This document shows positions 1 through 6,616 of a DNA stretch of 14,878 bases, piece by piece. Position 1 is the stretch's first letter; every line of letters begins with the position of its first letter. The stretch covers positions 1-14,878 of the forward strand of contig JBEPTZ010000111.1 of assembly GCA_041691815.1 (NCBI GenBank), in the 5' to 3' direction. The DNA comes from 70-18 sp041691815 (GTDB lineage Bacteria > Pseudomonadota > Alphaproteobacteria > Acetobacterales > Acetobacteraceae). The position numbers were made by a program, and so were the translations under genes. The notes under the pieces are model-generated. The model was not told the DNA's origin. It made no database searches and saw only the letters and a program-made list of their open reading frames with translations.

Positions 1-549
<549 letters not shown>

Positions 550-708
550 CGGTGGCTGATCCCCTCAGGATTTGGCGCTATCGGTGGGCAGAGGCGGGAG
601 GTAGCGCTGTCGGGTGGGTTTGCGCAAGCCGGGGGGTGAAGAAATGGCCGGTGGGCCTTGATCGGCGCGGCGAATCGGCCTATCGGTTGGGGCGTCGCGC
701 GTGTTTTT

Positions 709-734
709 CCTGTGTGCAGTACCTGTGTGTAGTA
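709..734 (+). repeat. Two tandem 13-bp direct repeats, iteron-like
   Basis: CCTGTGTGCAGTA (709-721) is followed with no gap by CCTGTGTGTAGTA (722-734); they differ at one base. They end about 60 bases before the start of a RepA-family gene. RepA-type initiators commonly bind tandem repeats (iterons) near their own gene, for replication or autoregulation. That this pair has such a role is inference: two copies is few, and I saw no AT-rich unwinding region or DnaA box beside them. Confidence 0.55.
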
Positions 735-737
735 CTG
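717..737. promoter_or_regulatory. Palindrome CAGTAC-N9-GTACTG, possible operator
   Basis: A perfect 6-bp inverted repeat with a 9-base spacer overlaps the second tandem repeat and the end of the first. Its half-site spacing of about 1.5 helical turns would suit a dimeric DNA-binding protein. It could be an autoregulatory site for the downstream RepA homologue. A 6-bp palindrome can also occur by chance, so confidence is low. Confidence 0.3.
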
Positions 738-795
738 GCAGCAGACGGGCGCGACCCACCCTTGCGCCGATAAAACGCGATTACATCAGGTTCCC

Positions 796-2127
796 ATGGA
801 CATAGACGTGACTCCCGAACTGCGTGAAAACGCGGCGGCTGCCGGGCCATCAGCGCCGGCGAGCAAAGGCGCCGCGGCGCACACCGTCATGCAGCATCGC
901 GCGCTGTGCCAGTTGGGGTTGCCGTTGCAGCCTTGCTCGGATTCGTGGCGGCGCGATATCGGCACGGTGGCGCTGGCGATCGAGATGCCGGCGGGTGGCC
1001 AGCTGCCGCATGGCGCGTTGCTGCGGCGGTTGCTGCTGCATGTGTTCTCGGCAGCACTGGCGAGCGGTAGCCCGGCGGTGGAGATCGGCGAGGATGCCGC
1101 GGTGCTGGCCGAACGCATGGGGTTCGCGGCCGACGAGGCCGGGCTGCGGGCGCTGGCCGAGCAGTATGAACGGCTGGTGGCGGCCAAGATCACCGTGGCG
1201 CTGGACGGCGGCGCGGCGCTGGGGGTGTTCGACGCGCGCGGCCGGCCGCGGGCGGTGGCCGAGTGGCGCAGTGCGGTGCGGCTGAATGCGCGGTTCTTCG
1301 CCGGGCTGGCCGAGGGCGCGGTGGCGCTGGACAGCCGGGTGGTCGCGGCACTGACCGATCGGCCGCTGGCGCTGGATGCCTATATGTGGCTCGCCTACGG
1401 GCTGGCCAATACGCCGGCCGAAGGGTTGGCCGGGGCGCGTTGGGAGGAGCTGTACGGCCGCTTCGGCGATCAGGGGCAGACGCCGGAGACCTTCCGCGCG
1501 GCGTTCGAGGATTGCCTGCGCGAGGTGACGGTGGCCTGCCCGGCGATCGTGGTGATCATGGGCGAGCAGGAGGTGCAGGTGCGGGCGGCGTCGCCGCTGC
1601 GTGCCGCAACGGCGCCGGTGGTGCCGCCTGCCGCGCCGCGCCCGGTGCCGGTGATGCAGCCTGCCGCGCCGCGCCCGGCGCCGGTGGAGCCGGTGGCCGA
1701 GACGCGGGTCGAGGCGGTTGCCGAGAGCTTCGCCGAGGCGAGTGCCGGCGAGGCGGTGGAACAGAGTACGCGGCAGGGCGGGCGCCTCGGGTCGCAGGCG
1801 GGCGGCGGGCAGCAGGGCATCAGCCTGAAATCGCATATTACCGGGCTGGCGCAGGTGATCTGGCTACAACGCGCCAATGGCCGCGAGAACCAGGTGATCG
1901 AGGTGACGCCGGGCGGGCGCTACGATCCGGACAACGTCACTGTGCTGGCGCTGGAGCCGCTGGTGGTGCAGATCAGCGGCGGGCTGTACGATCGCGAGTT
2001 CGAGCGGGTTTCGGCCTGGGCGATGAGCAATCGCGACCTGATCGACGATGTGTGGGACGGCAAGATCGCCAACTTCGACGAGATTGCCAGCCGGGTGAAG
2101 AAGGTGCCGGCGCCGGGCTGGCGGTGA
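796..2127 (+). CDS. RepA-family replication initiator homologue with extra C-terminal domain
   Basis: The 443-residue product resembles plasmid RepA initiators (the RepA_C family) over about residues 35-270. Points of resemblance are the LPHGALLRRLLLHVF stretch, LNARFFAGL, and the block around PLALDAYMWLAYGL, followed by a W-x-E-L-Y-G-R-F-G segment; such proteins bind DNA through winged-helix folds at plasmid origins. Residues about 270-340 form an Ala/Pro-rich linker with an 11-residue tandem repeat. From about 341 a second globular region follows (GISLKSHITGL to the end), with a tail reading NRDLIDDVWDGKI, which I cannot assign to a named family. The ATG at 796 has only a weak AGG five bases upstream; Met32 is an alternative start. 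The gene lies beside argG on what looks like chromosome, with no partition or mobilisation genes near. It could be a domesticated plasmid gene with a regulatory role. Family call fairly sure; function unknown. Confidence 0.75.
   Translation: MDIDVTPELRENAAAAGPSAPASKGAAAHTVMQHRALCQLGLPLQPCSDSWRRDIGTVALAIEMPAGGQLPHGALLRRLLLHVFSAALASGSPAVEIGEDAAVLAERMGFAADEAGLRALAEQYERLVAAKITVALDGGAALGVFDARGRPRAVAEWRSAVRLNARFFAGLAEGAVALDSRVVAALTDRPLALDAYMWLAYGLANTPAEGLAGARWEELYGRFGDQGQTPETFRAAFEDCLREVTVACPAIVVIMGEQEVQVRAASPLRAATAPVVPPAAPRPVPVMQPAAPRPAPVEPVAETRVEAVAESFAEASAGEAVEQSTRQGGRLGSQAGGGQQGISLKSHITGLAQVIWLQRANGRENQVIEVTPGGRYDPDNVTVLALEPLVVQISGGLYDREFERVSAWAMSNRDLIDDVWDGKIANFDEIASRVKKVPAPGWR
1627..1686 (+). 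repeat. In-frame 33-bp tandem repeat in the RepA linker
   Basis: A 27-base block at 1627-1653 recurs at 1660-1686 with one base changed, a period of 33 bases or 11 codons. It encodes PAAPRPVPV and PAAPRPAPV, separated by a Met-Gln pair. The unit lies in the Ala/Pro linker between the initiator-like region and the C-terminal domain, so copy number probably varies between strains without harm. Confidence 0.85.
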
Positions 2128-2162
2128 GCGGTGGCGGCTGGCTGGACGGCTAATTCTTTGTT

Positions 2163-2192
2163 TTGACGTGCGGTTTCGGCCGAGCAAATAAT
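2163..2192 (+). promoter_or_regulatory. Likely sigma70-type promoter of the phaB-like gene
   Basis: TTGACG (2163-2168) and AATAAT (2187-2192) are each one base from the -35 and -10 consensus and are separated by 18 bases. They stand out as AT-rich within a GC-rich region and would start transcription near 2200, about 50 bases before the ATG at 2253. The site lies entirely between the RepA stop and the reductase start, which suggests the reductase is transcribed independently. Confidence 0.55.
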
Positions 2193-2252
2193 TCCATTTC
2201 CGCTGTGCTTGCTTTAGGCTGCGGCAGATCACGCCAGCAGGGAGAGACGGGC

Positions 2253-2975
2253 ATGGGCAGGGTGGCATTGGTGACCGGCGGCACGCGCGGCATTGGCGCG
2301 CAGATCAGCCGGGCGCTGAAGGATGCGGGGCGCACGGTGGTGGCGAGCTACGCCGGCAACGATGCGGCGGCGCAGGCGTTCAACGCCGAAACCGGCATCG
2401 CGGTGATGAAGTTCGACGCCGGGGATTATGCCGCCTGCGAGGCGGCGATCGCCAGGATCAAGGCCGAGCATGGGCCGGTGGAAATCCTGGTCAACAATGC
2501 CGGGATCACCCGCGATTCGACGATGTCGCGGCTGTCGCGCGAGATGTGGGACGCGGTGCTGGATACCAATCTCGGCTCCTGCTTCAACCTGTCGAAACTG
2601 GTGTGGGACGGGATGCGGGCGGCGAAGTTCGGGCGCATCGTCAATATCGGCAGCATCAACGGCCAGGCCGGGCAGTATGGCCAGGTGAACTATGCCGCCG
2701 CCAAGTCCGGCATCCATGGGTTCACCAAGGCGCTGGCGCAGGAGGGGGCGCGGTTCGGCATCACGGTGAACGCGGTGGCGCCGGGGTATGTGGACACCGA
2801 CATGGTGCGGGCGGTGCCGCCGGATGTGCTGGAGAAGATCATCGCCAGGATTCCGATGGGGCGGCTGGGGCGGGCGCATGATATCGCGCGGGGCGTGGTG
2901 TTTCTGACCGCCGATGATGGGGATTTCTGCACCGGGTCGACGGTGTCGATCAATGGCGGGCAGCATATGTATTGA
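2253..2975 (+). CDS. phaB: Acetoacetyl-CoA reductase (short-chain dehydrogenase)
   Basis: The product most resembles PhaB, which reduces acetoacetyl-CoA to (R)-3-hydroxybutyryl-CoA with NADPH for polyhydroxybutyrate synthesis. It is 240 residues, the usual length. The cofactor loop TGGTRGIG is at 8-15, NNAG at 81-84 (NNAGITRD is typical of PhaB), and the catalytic set is Asn106, Ser134, Tyr147 and Lys151. I chose the ATG at 2253 because a GGAG sits eight bases before it and homology begins there; a longer reading frame starts at a TTG that is really part of the -35 box. No thiolase (phaA) or polymerase (phaC) is in the window. The close relative FabG (3-oxoacyl-ACP reductase) is the main alternative. 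Repeat copy A begins two bases after the stop codon. Confidence 0.88.
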   Translation: MGRVALVTGGTRGIGAQISRALKDAGRTVVASYAGNDAAAQAFNAETGIAVMKFDAGDYAACEAAIARIKAEHGPVEILVNNAGITRDSTMSRLSREMWDAVLDTNLGSCFNLSKLVWDGMRAAKFGRIVNIGSINGQAGQYGQVNYAAAKSGIHGFTKALAQEGARFGITVNAVAPGYVDTDMVRAVPPDVLEKIIARIPMGRLGRAHDIARGVVFLTADDGDFCTGSTVSINGGQHMY

Positions 2976-2977
2976 GG

Positions 2978-3107
2978 AAGGTCTTCTTTTTGTGAACAAA
3001 AAGAAGCAAAAAAACTTTTTATCCATTGGAGTGTACGGAGTCCCTGTACCTCCGCTGCTGCAAGGCGGATAAAGTTTTTTGCTTCTTTTTTTCAAAAAAG
3101 AAGCCTT
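2978..3107 (+). repeat. Structured intergenic repeat, copy A
   Basis: This 130-bp AT-rich element is made of nested inverted repeats. A left hairpin has 11-bp perfect arms (2983-2993 and 2996-3006, CTTCTTTTTGT with its complement). Longer arms at 3003-3024 and 3067-3085 pair imperfectly around a GC-rich middle. A right hairpin has 10-bp arms at 3082-3091 and 3094-3103. The ends AAGG and CCTT are also complementary. It fills the gap between the phaB-like stop and the ribosome binding site of the monooxygenase. Copy B at 6477-6609 is the same element on the other strand; its ends are nearly identical and its 51-base centre is about three-quarters identical by my count. I see no reading frame, so it resembles a MITE or REP/BIME-type element. 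Confidence 0.9.
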
Positions 3108-3122
3108 TTCTGGAGGCTGCCG

Positions 3123-4607
3123 ATGCCTGATTGCGTGCTGATCGCCGGCGACGGCCCGGTGGGGCTGACCATGGCGGCGGAACTGGCGCGGTACGGTGTC
3201 GCCGTGCGGATTGTCGATAGTGCGGCGGCACGGACGGACAAGTCCAAGGCGCTGGTGCTGTGGAGTCGCAGCCTGGAGTTGATCGACCGGATGGGCTGCG
3301 GCGAGGATTTCGTCGCGGCCGGGTTGAAGGCGACGGCGGCCAATATCATCGCCGGCGGCAGCCGGGTTGCGCATATCCAGCTGGACAGCGTGCCGACGCC
3401 GCATCCATACGGGCTAATGCTGCCGCAGAGCGAGACCGAGCGGCTGATGGAGGCGCATCTGAACGCGCTGGGCGTGCAGGTGCAGCGGCAGGTGACGCTG
3501 GCCGGGTTCTCCCAGGCCGGTGACGCGGTGACGGCGGTGTTGCGGCATGCGGAGGGGCGCGAGGAGACGGTGGCGGCCTCCTGGCTGATTGGCTGCGATG
3601 GCGCGCATAGCGCGGTGCGGCATGGGCTGGGGATGCAGTTCGAGGGGGATACGCTGCCGAGCAACTGGGTGCTGGCCGATGTGCATCTGGCGGGCGTGCC
3701 GTGGCCATTGCACGAGGTGGGGATCCATCTGCATGCGGACGGGGTGCTGGCGCTGTTCCCGATTGCCGCGGCGCCGGGGGGCGGGCGCTACCGGGTGATT
3801 GCCGATGTCGGTGGGGTCGATATGGCCCGGCGCGACCCGCCGCTGGAGCAGGTGCAGGCGCTGCTGGACCAGCGCGGGCCGGGGGGCATCGTGGCGTCGG
3901 CGCCGATCTGGCTGGCCGGGTTCGTGATCAATGAGCGCAAGGTGGCGGAGTATCGCGACGGGCGGGTGTTTCTGGCCGGCGATGCCGCGCATATCCACAG
4001 CCCGGCCGGCGGACAGGGCATGAATACCGGGATGCAGGACGCCATCAACCTGGCCTGGAAGCTGGCGCTGGTGTGCCGGCGGGAGGCGGCGGCGGAGCCT
4101 CTGCTGGGCAGCTACAGCGACGAGCGCAGCGAGATCGGCCGCCAGGTGCTGGCCAATGCCGGGCGGCTGACGACGATGGCGACGCTGAAGGGGGCGCTGC
4201 TGCAAGGGGTGCGCAACCAGGTGGCGGCGCTGCTGTTCGGGTTGTCGCCGGTGCGCCGGGCGATGAACAATCTGCTGGCGGAGTTGTCGATCGGCTATCC
4301 GGATGGGCCGTTGACCGAGGTGGCCGCGAAGCCGTCGGGCGAGCCGGCGGCGGGCGCGCGGGTGCCGCCGGCCGAGCAGCCACTGGGGGCGGGGCGGGCG
4401 CCACGCTTTGCGCTGTTCGGTGCGATCTGCGCGGAGAGCGCGGCGTTGATCGGGCGGTTTCCGGCGCTGCTGGAGGCGGAGGTGCGGGCGCCGTTCCGGG
4501 CGGACGGGATATGGCTGGCGCGGCCGGATGGCTACGTGGCGCTGACCGCGGCGCAGGGCGACTGGCCGCGGGTGGCGGCGTATCTGGAGCGGATCGCGCC
4601 AACCTGA
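3123..4607 (+). CDS. FAD-dependent aromatic-type monooxygenase
   Basis: The 494-residue product belongs to the para-hydroxybenzoate hydroxylase-like class A flavin monooxygenases, which use NAD(P)H and O2 to hydroxylate aromatic or polyketide substrates. The N-terminal FAD site reads LIAGDGPVGLTMA (about residues 6-18; a GDGPVG variant of the usual GAGPVG). The DG motif GCDGAHSAVRH is at 157-167 and the second FAD motif GRVFLAGDAAH at 280-290, followed by a PAGGQGMNTGMQDA stretch. The C-terminus (ARPDGYVAL) resembles the last strand of the thioredoxin-like domain seen in pentachlorophenol, MhpA and PgaE-type enzymes, and the length fits the PgaE-like subgroup. GGAGG six bases before the ATG fixes the start. 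It follows repeat copy A and is convergent with dctM, their stop codons touching. The substrate cannot be told from sequence. Confidence 0.87.
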   Translation: MPDCVLIAGDGPVGLTMAAELARYGVAVRIVDSAAARTDKSKALVLWSRSLELIDRMGCGEDFVAAGLKATAANIIAGGSRVAHIQLDSVPTPHPYGLMLPQSETERLMEAHLNALGVQVQRQVTLAGFSQAGDAVTAVLRHAEGREETVAASWLIGCDGAHSAVRHGLGMQFEGDTLPSNWVLADVHLAGVPWPLHEVGIHLHADGVLALFPIAAAPGGGRYRVIADVGGVDMARRDPPLEQVQALLDQRGPGGIVASAPIWLAGFVINERKVAEYRDGRVFLAGDAAHIHSPAGGQGMNTGMQDAINLAWKLALVCRREAAAEPLLGSYSDERSEIGRQVLANAGRLTTMATLKGALLQGVRNQVAALLFGLSPVRRAMNNLLAELSIGYPDGPLTEVAAKPSGEPAAGARVPPAEQPLGAGRAPRFALFGAICAESAALIGRFPALLEAEVRAPFRADGIWLARPDGYVALTAAQGDWPRVAAYLERIAPT

Positions 4608-5903
4608 TCAGTAGACCTTGGCGGTGCCGAACAGCAGGTTGGGCAGCACCAGCGAGATCCACGGCACGTAGGTGATCAGCACCAGGAATACCAGCAGCAC
4701 GCAGAGCCACGGCATCGCCGCGCGCACCACCTGCATCACTCCCATGCCGGTGATGCCGGAGGTGACGAACAGGTTGAGCCCGACCGGCGGGGTGACCATG
4801 CCGATCTCCAGGTTGACCACCATGATCACGCCGAGATGGATCGGGTCGATGCCGAGTTTCATGGCGATCGGGAACAGGATCGGCACCAGGATCAGGATGA
4901 TCGCCGATGGTTCCATGAAGTTGCCGGCGATCAGCAGGATGATGTTGACGACAATGAGGAACTGCCACGGGGCGAGGCCGGCCTGGACGATCATCTCAGC
5001 GATGGTCTGCGGAATCTGCAGCGTGGTCAGCACATAGGCGAACAGCAGCGCGTTGCAGATGATGAACAGCAGCATCACGGTGACCCGGGCGCTGTCCTCC
5101 AGCACCTTCGGCACGTCGCGGAAGCCGATGTCGCGATAGACGAACAGCGCCACCGCGAAGGCGTAGACGGCGGCCACCGCTGCGGCCTCGGTGGGGGTGA
5201 AGATGCCGCCATAGATGCCGCCGAGGATGATGACGATCAGCAGCAGGCCCCAGACCGCCTCGCGCCCGGTGCGCAGCCGCTCGGCCCAGGAATGGCGGGC
5301 TTCGCGCGGGATCTTGAGGTAGGTGGCGGCGCCCCAGATGGCGATCATCAGCATCACGCCGAGCATGATGCCAGGCAGCACGCCGGCCATGAATAGCCGG
5401 CCGACCGAGGTTTCGGTGGCCGCCGCGTAGACCACCATGACGATCGACGGCGGGATCAGGATACCCAGCGTGCCGGCGTTGCAGATGACGCCGGCGGCGA
5501 ATTCCTTGGAGTAACCGGTGCGCACCATGCCGGCGATGACGATCGAGCCGACCGCGACCACGGTGGCCGGCGACGAGCCGGAGACCGCGGCGAACAGCAT
5601 GCAGGCCATCACCGAGGCGATCGCCAGGCCGCCGCGCAGATGGCCGAGGCAGGCCACCGCGAAGTCGATCATCCGGCGCGCCACCCCGCCGGTGGTCATG
5701 AAATTGCCGGCCAGGATGAAGAACGGGATGGCCAGCAGCACGAAATTCTCGGAGGTGGACCAGAATTTCAGCGCCAGCGAAGCGATGCTGTCATTCGAGA
5801 AGAAGATGATGGTCAGCGTGCTGGCCAAGCCGAGCGAAATGGCGATCGGCATGCCGATGATGATGAACGCCATCAGGCTGACGACCAGGAAAGCGGCGGT
5901 CAT
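4608..5903 (-). CDS. dctM: TRAP transporter large membrane subunit
   Basis: DctM forms the sodium-coupled translocation channel of a tripartite ATP-independent periplasmic (TRAP) transporter in the inner membrane. The 431-residue protein has the normal length and is almost wholly hydrophobic, with roughly a dozen membrane helices. Family motifs are visible: GNFMTTGGVARRMIDF, AVSGSSPATVVAVG, GTLGILIPPS in the first half, and EIGMVTPPVGLNLFV in the second. Its ATG overlaps the dctQ stop by four bases (ATGA), typical of translational coupling with the small subunit. The stop at 4610-4608 touches the monooxygenase stop at 4605-4607, so no room exists for a separate terminator between the two convergent genes. 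The gene looks intact. Confidence 0.95.
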   Translation of the reverse strand: MTAAFLVVSLMAFIIIGMPIAISLGLASTLTIIFFSNDSIASLALKFWSTSENFVLLAIPFFILAGNFMTTGGVARRMIDFAVACLGHLRGGLAIASVMACMLFAAVSGSSPATVVAVGSIVIAGMVRTGYSKEFAAGVICNAGTLGILIPPSIVMVVYAAATETSVGRLFMAGVLPGIMLGVMLMIAIWGAATYLKIPREARHSWAERLRTGREAVWGLLLIVIILGGIYGGIFTPTEAAAVAAVYAFAVALFVYRDIGFRDVPKVLEDSARVTVMLLFIICNALLFAYVLTTLQIPQTIAEMIVQAGLAPWQFLIVVNIILLIAGNFMEPSAIILILVPILFPIAMKLGIDPIHLGVIMVVNLEIGMVTPPVGLNLFVTSGITGMGVMQVVRAAMPWLCVLLVFLVLITYVPWISLVLPNLLFGTAKVY

Positions 5904-6439
5904 GCGAGCGGCTCCCGGGTGCCAGGGGCCAGTTCGCGCAGCGTCTCGGCGGCCTCATCGGCCAGCAGCAGGCCGCTGGCGCGGCCGCGCAGGATGTCGA
6001 TCGCCTGCTGGATCAGCCGCACCGCCAGCAGCGCGAAGCCAAGCGGCAGGATGATGCTGAGCAGCCAGCGCTGCAGCGGGATGTCCTCGGCCAGCACGCC
6101 GAGCCGCCAGAGCTTGTACAGATAGGTGTAGGAGCCGTCGAACATGATACCGGCGTAGAGCAGGCACAAAGCAATGCCGAGCAGGCCGGTGGCGCGCTGC
6201 CAGGCGCGCGGCAGCGCCTTCACTGCAAAATCCACCCCGATATGGCTGTGCACGCGGATGCCGTACGACACCCCGATCATGATCAGCCAGCCGAACATAT
6301 AGGTGTTGGCTTCCAGCGCCCAGACGAAGCCGTGGTTGAACACGTAGCGCAGCACCACCTGCAGGAAGGTGAGCACCGTCATCGCCCCGAGCAGCAGGGC
6401 CAGCAGCCCCTCCTCCAGCCTTGCCGTCATCCGCGCCAC
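5900..6439 (-). CDS. dctQ: TRAP transporter small membrane subunit
   Basis: DctQ is the four-helix partner of DctM. Hydrophobic segments are seen around LLALLLGAMTVLTFLQ, MFGWLIMIGVSYGI, GLLGIALCLLYAGIMF and WLLSIILPLGFALL, with RYVFNHGFVWALE between the first two, as usual in this family. I place the start at GTG 6439, because AGGAG lies eight bases upstream; this gives 179 residues. ATG 6430, three codons on, is the alternative but its spacing is long. A longer frame from a TTG at 6493 would begin inside repeat copy B and is unlikely. The stop overlaps the dctM start. The gene is separated from dctP, its normal operon partner, by 177 bases carrying repeat copy B. Confidence 0.9.
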   Translation of the reverse strand: MARMTARLEEGLLALLLGAMTVLTFLQVVLRYVFNHGFVWALEANTYMFGWLIMIGVSYGIRVHSHIGVDFAVKALPRAWQRATGLLGIALCLLYAGIMFDGSYTYLYKLWRLGVLAEDIPLQRWLLSIILPLGFALLAVRLIQQAIDILRGRASGLLLADEAAETLRELAPGTREPLA

Positions 6440-6447
6440 TCGGGGTG

Positions 6448-6459
6448 CTCCTGAAGGAG
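6448..6459 (-). promoter_or_regulatory. Small hairpin covering the dctQ ribosome binding site
   Basis: On the minus strand, CTCC-TTCA-GGAG can fold so that the GGAG of the dctQ Shine-Dalgarno site (6448-6452) is paired. It lies 8-19 bases before the GTG start. Such a short hairpin could lower translation or tune the subunit ratio, but this is inference from base pairing alone. Confidence 0.3.
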
Positions 6460-6476
6460 GGTCAGGGGAGCAAGTA

Positions 6477-6609
6477 AGCCTGCTTTTTTGCAAAAAAGAA
6501 GCAAAAAACTTTTTTTATCCGCCTTACGACTGCGGCGTGGCGGAGACGCCGTAGACTCCAACGGATAGAAAGTTTTTTTGCTTCTTTTTGTTCACAAAAA
6601 GAAGGCCTT
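6477..6609 (-). repeat. Structured intergenic repeat, copy B
   Basis: Reading the minus strand, this 133-bp element matches copy A (2978-3107) from end to end. The first hairpin is at 6604-6581 (the same CTTCTTTTTGT arm). The pairing A/T arms flank a 51-base centre equal in length to that of copy A, and a second hairpin ends with CTTTTTTG/CAAAAAAG at 6498-6483. The centre carries its own GC stem, GGCGT against ACGCC. It begins 7 bases after the dctP stop and ends about 37 bases before the dctQ start, so it lies inside a TRAP operon. Relative to transcription its orientation is the same as that of copy A. Confidence 0.9.
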
Positions 6610-6616
6610 CCCTGCC

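Larger units (their letters stand above)
550..795. promoter_or_regulatory. Divergent intergenic region argG / repA homologue
   Basis: These 246 bases must hold the promoters of both argG (minus) and the RepA homologue (plus). I could not find a convincing -35/-10 pair for either gene. The part nearest the RepA start holds two tandem 13-bp repeats and an overlapping palindrome, listed separately. The remainder is GC-rich and shows no coding potential I would defend. Confidence 0.5.

Noticed and set aside
850..1836. 328-codon minus-strand open frame across the RepA homologue
   Set aside because: Arg/His-rich shadow frame; the plus strand carries the RepA-like motifs.
2163..2252. N-terminal extension of the phaB-like gene from a TTG start
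   Set aside because: The TTG is part of the -35 hexamer, while ATG 2253 has a good ribosome site and matches the family N-terminus.
2983..3103. Repeat copy A as a CRISPR array or plain intrinsic terminator
   Set aside because: There are no regularly spaced identical units, and the T-runs lie within stems instead of following a GC stem, so neither model fits well.
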